DNA of 64,000 nt from AWTP1-13 sp963827545 (GTDB taxonomy: Bacteria > Pseudomonadota > Alphaproteobacteria > Rhizobiales > Hyphomicrobiaceae), in NCBI GenBank assembly GCA_963827545.1, contig CAWHBI010000049.1, positions 62,001-126,000 on the forward strand, in the 5' to 3' direction. The translations under genes were made by a program, and so were the position numbers. Under the pieces are notes generated by a model. It had not been told where the DNA came from. It made no database searches and saw nothing but the letters and a program-made list of their open reading frames with translations. Position 1 is the stretch's first letter. Each line of letters starts with the position of its first letter. Shown here piece after piece: positions 62,047 to 64,000 of the stretch.

Positions 62047-63216
62047 CTAGATCAGCGATTCGAAGGGCACGATGGTGGACTTCACCGTCTTCATGGCCAT
62101 GGCCTGGGCCACGGCGTCTTTGACGCCCTCGACGGTGAAGGGGAACAGGGTCTGCATCTTGCGCCAGGGGTACTTGTCGCGGGCCTTGTAGAGCATGTCG
62201 ACGCCTAGCGGCAGGTCGTTTGCGGTGAAGGCCCAGGAACCCAACACGTTGAGATCCTTGGCACATATGCGGTGCCAGGAGGTCTGGATCGATCCGGCAT
62301 CGGTGAACTGGCCCATCTCCACGTAGGTGCCGCCGTCGCGCAGGAATTCGATGCCCTCGGGGCCAGCGCTCGGGTGACCCGAGCAGTCCATGACGAGATC
62401 GGCGCCATAGCCGCCGACGATGTCGCGCACGGCCTTGATGCGGGCCTCGGCCGTCGTGTGTTGGTCGATGTCGACCGTCGCCTCCGCGCCGAACTCGCGC
62501 GCGAGAGCCAGGCGCGGGGTCTCGGGCGCACCCACGGCAATGACCCGGCCGGCGCCCATCTCCTGGGCCGCGGCGATGGCGAGGATGCCGATGGGGCCGG
62601 TGCCCTGGACGACGACGGTGTCGTTCCACTTGAAGCCGCCGGCCTTGATCGCCCGATTGAAAGCGCGGATGCAGCTGGTCAGCGGCTCGGACAGAGAGCC
62701 CAACAGCAGGTTCATGTCGTCGGGGAGCTTGTAGATCTTGGTGCCGGGCAGCTCGCCAAGGTCGACATAGACGAATTCGGCCCAGCCGCCCCACAGGTGC
62801 GGCGGCTTGTCGAAGCCCAGATAGCGCCCGTAGTAGACCGGGGTCAGGCACTTGTTGGCCTGCTCGGGATAGTGCTTGCACCAGTCGCAGAAGCCGCAGG
62901 GCATCAGCGGGGGCAGCATCAGCTTGGAGCCGACGCCGATCCGCTTGCCCATGAAGTCGGTTGTGAGCTCCTCACCGATCTCGACGATGACGCCGGCGAG
63001 CTCGTGTCCCAGCGTGAAGGGCCAGGGCAGGGGCTTGGGCCAATGCCCCTTGAGGATGTGCTGGTCGGTGCCGCACACCCCGCAGGCGGCGATCTGGATC
63101 AGCGCGCCCTTGGGCGGCACCTTCGGCCAAGGCACCTCGCGCATGACCGGGTCGGCGCCGGGGCCGTCGTAGGTGGTGACGCGGATCGTTGGCGATCGCC
63201 CGAGGTCATGTTGCAT
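62047..63216 (-). CDS. Zinc-dependent medium-chain alcohol/polyol dehydrogenase
   Basis: A 389-residue MDR enzyme. Catalytic-zinc residues are C48 (CGVCGTDQH) and H71/E72 (LGHELAG); structural-zinc Cys are C107, C110, C113 and C123. The Rossmann motif is VVVQGTGPIGILAIAAAQ. Overall it is like threonine/sorbitol-type dehydrogenases with an insert (GFDKPPHLWGGWAEFVYV). ATG 63216 follows TAGGAGC. The open frame upstream to 63414 is the tail of a toxin gene, not part of this protein. The substrate is unknown. Confidence 0.88.
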   Translation of the reverse strand: MQHDLGRSPTIRVTTYDGPGADPVMREVPWPKVPPKGALIQIAACGVCGTDQHILKGHWPKPLPWPFTLGHELAGVIVEIGEELTTDFMGKRIGVGSKLMLPPLMPCGFCDWCKHYPEQANKCLTPVYYGRYLGFDKPPHLWGGWAEFVYVDLGELPGTKIYKLPDDMNLLLGSLSEPLTSCIRAFNRAIKAGGFKWNDTVVVQGTGPIGILAIAAAQEMGAGRVIAVGAPETPRLALAREFGAEATVDIDQHTTAEARIKAVRDIVGGYGADLVMDCSGHPSAGPEGIEFLRDGGTYVEMGQFTDAGSIQTSWHRICAKDLNVLGSWAFTANDLPLGVDMLYKARDKYPWRKMQTLFPFTVEGVKDAVAQAMAMKTVKSTIVPFESLI

Positions 63217-63221
63217 TGCTC

Positions 63222-63528
63222 CTATAGTTCCTTGCGTGCGCGGGGGACGCAGCCGACCGTGGCGTATGTGAAGGATCACCACCTCGCGGGCGCGCGGACG
63301 TACCGAATAGCTAGACCGCGTATGGAGTGGCGCGCTGACCAAGAGAACGCGAATCTTGTCGAAGCGGCTCGGGCGCCCCAGAGCCAGTGAAATCGACAAG
63401 GAGCTGAATAGCATCTTTGATGCGCTACGACCGTACTCTTACGGCAGCGGAAGGAGTTGTGCTCGGCAATGTACGATAGGATGCCTTCGAGATCTGTCGG
63501 TGGCCAGCTCAGTGTAGCGGAGCTTCAT
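63222..63528 (-). pseudogene. ParE/RelE-like toxin, frame broken
   Basis: Segments of a ParE/RelE-fold toxin appear in different frames: MKLRYTELATD from the ATG at 63528, DLEGILSYIAEHNSF (about 63490-63445), RIKDAIQLLVDF (about 63400), and the C-terminal REVVILHIRHGRLRPP (about 63285-63240), which is the typical toxin core strand. At least two shifts are needed. It follows the antitoxin genes by 58 bp. It may be decayed or simply mis-sequenced. Confidence 0.6.
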
Positions 63529-63586
63529 AGACCGAACTTTGGCCAGACATGCCGTGACGCGCGTGTCACTCGCGAACTTTACGTCG

Positions 63587-63757
63587 TTAGGCTTGCGCAA
63601 GTCCGTCGGCGATCGCTGCCTCTGTGGCCTCGTCTTCGACTTCGACCCCTCCGTCCTGTGCTTCGATCAGAAGTGCAATACGCGCCAGCTCGGCTTGGCG
63701 GACTCCCGGCCAAGTCCGTACGCGATCGAGGACGGATTTGATCTCTGCTTTCGTCAT
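63587..63757 (-). CDS. Short antitoxin-like protein
   Basis: A 56-residue protein (ATG 63757; ATG 63766 adds three residues) beginning MTKAEIKSVLDRVRTWPGVR and ending in an acidic tail. The pattern AEIxxVLxRVRxWPxxRQ is common in addiction-module antitoxins of ParE/RelE systems. It lies between a second antitoxin-like gene and the toxin remnant. Confidence 0.6.
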   Translation of the reverse strand: MTKAEIKSVLDRVRTWPGVRQAELARIALLIEAQDGGVEVEDEATEAAIADGLAQA

Positions 63758-63768
63758 GGTGCCCATCT

Positions 63769-64000
63769 CTATCGACGTGGGAACTGCCCCGAGTTCGATG
63801 GCGGCGCCAGAACGCATTCATGTCGGAATCGGAGACGATGCAACCGGCGTCGAGATCGGCGATGCCCTCGCGAACGAGGCGGCGTTCCTCTTCGCTCAGC
63901 GGGTAAACGTCATCACCAGCTTCGGCGATCTGCTCAAGGACGCTTCGCGCTGCATAGCGTTGGCGCTCCTCGGAGAGCCCTTTCACCTTCTTGATCGCGT
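63769..64000 (-). CDS. Antitoxin-like protein, 5' end beyond the window
   Basis: A partial gene entering from the right edge. It encodes KKVKGLSEERQRYAARSVLE, VYPLSEEERRLVREGIADLD and SDSDMNAFWRRHR, a layout seen in small antitoxins whose C-terminus ends (M/I)xAFWxRxR. The stop at 63771-63769 needs a small frame change, since the uninterrupted frame runs on across the next gene. The start lies beyond 64000. Confidence 0.55.

Noticed and set aside
62047..63414. N-terminal extension of the alcohol dehydrogenase to 63414
   Set aside because: The added residues match the C-terminus of a ParE/RelE-like toxin (REVVILHIRHG). The dehydrogenase has its own Shine-Dalgarno and ATG at 63216.
1..64000. 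tRNA or rRNA genes
   Set aside because: No conserved tRNA arm pattern (GGTTCRANYCC with matching acceptor) or rRNA signature was found on reading both strands.

Overview
The window is a high-G+C (about two thirds by eye) stretch of an alphaproteobacterial chromosome, most likely from the Hyphomicrobiales (Rhizobiales). Support for this comes from the ribF-ileS-lspA-lipoprotein-M16-M16-pgi-mutL order, the ispA/mtgA pairing, a CtrA-type box (TTAA-N7-TTAAC), many Bug/Tct and NMT1-type uptake systems, and abundant short palindromic intergenic repeats. No rRNA, tRNA, CRISPR array or intact transposase was seen.

Layout. 1-3250: mtgA (cut by the left edge) diverges from ispA and a sugar-nucleotide epimerase. 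3237-6748: ispG, then the zinc-uptake set zur-znuC-znuB, which has no znuA here. 6864-10990: a macrodomain protein, a large membrane/coiled-coil protein and a shattered gene. 11171-17222: an FAH-family hydrolase, then a two-gene module of a giant protein with two P-loops (AAA-like plus HerA-like) and its partner. 17562-24997: envelope genes (CAP lipoprotein behind a CtrA box, DacF-type carboxypeptidase, nuclease-like protein), then an SDR, a CoA-transferase and a tautomerase. 25194-38498: catabolic and uptake genes, comprising an LVIVD protein, SDR, LLM oxidoreductase, an NMT1-type ABC operon with an embedded hydrolase, and an oxidoreductase-tctCBA operon. 38710-51642: a long minus-strand housekeeping run, ribF-ileS-[PIN toxin/antitoxin]-lspA-lipoprotein-M16-M16-pgi-mutL. 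51735-56988: RidA, a broken ddl and a second NMT1-type ABC operon. 56989-59346: a degenerate, less GC-rich patch with an ATP-grasp remnant and a damaged hicAB. 59485-64000: a NicX-like protein, AmiC amidase, zinc alcohol dehydrogenase and a ParE/RelE-like toxin with tandem antitoxins at the right edge.

Two things run through the whole window. First, at least six families of palindromic repeats (about 15 copies) sit between genes and inside operons, several supply the stop codon of the neighbouring gene, and one lies inside ileS. Second, about a dozen genes, including the essential ileS, are broken by one- or two-base shifts, mostly apparent single-base insertions. This looks more like uncorrected insertion-type consensus errors than wholesale pseudogenisation, so those genes are annotated as single genes with the shift positions given.

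The best candidate for an undescribed system is the 12599-17222 pair, followed by the membrane/coiled-coil gene and its broken neighbour at 7644-10990.
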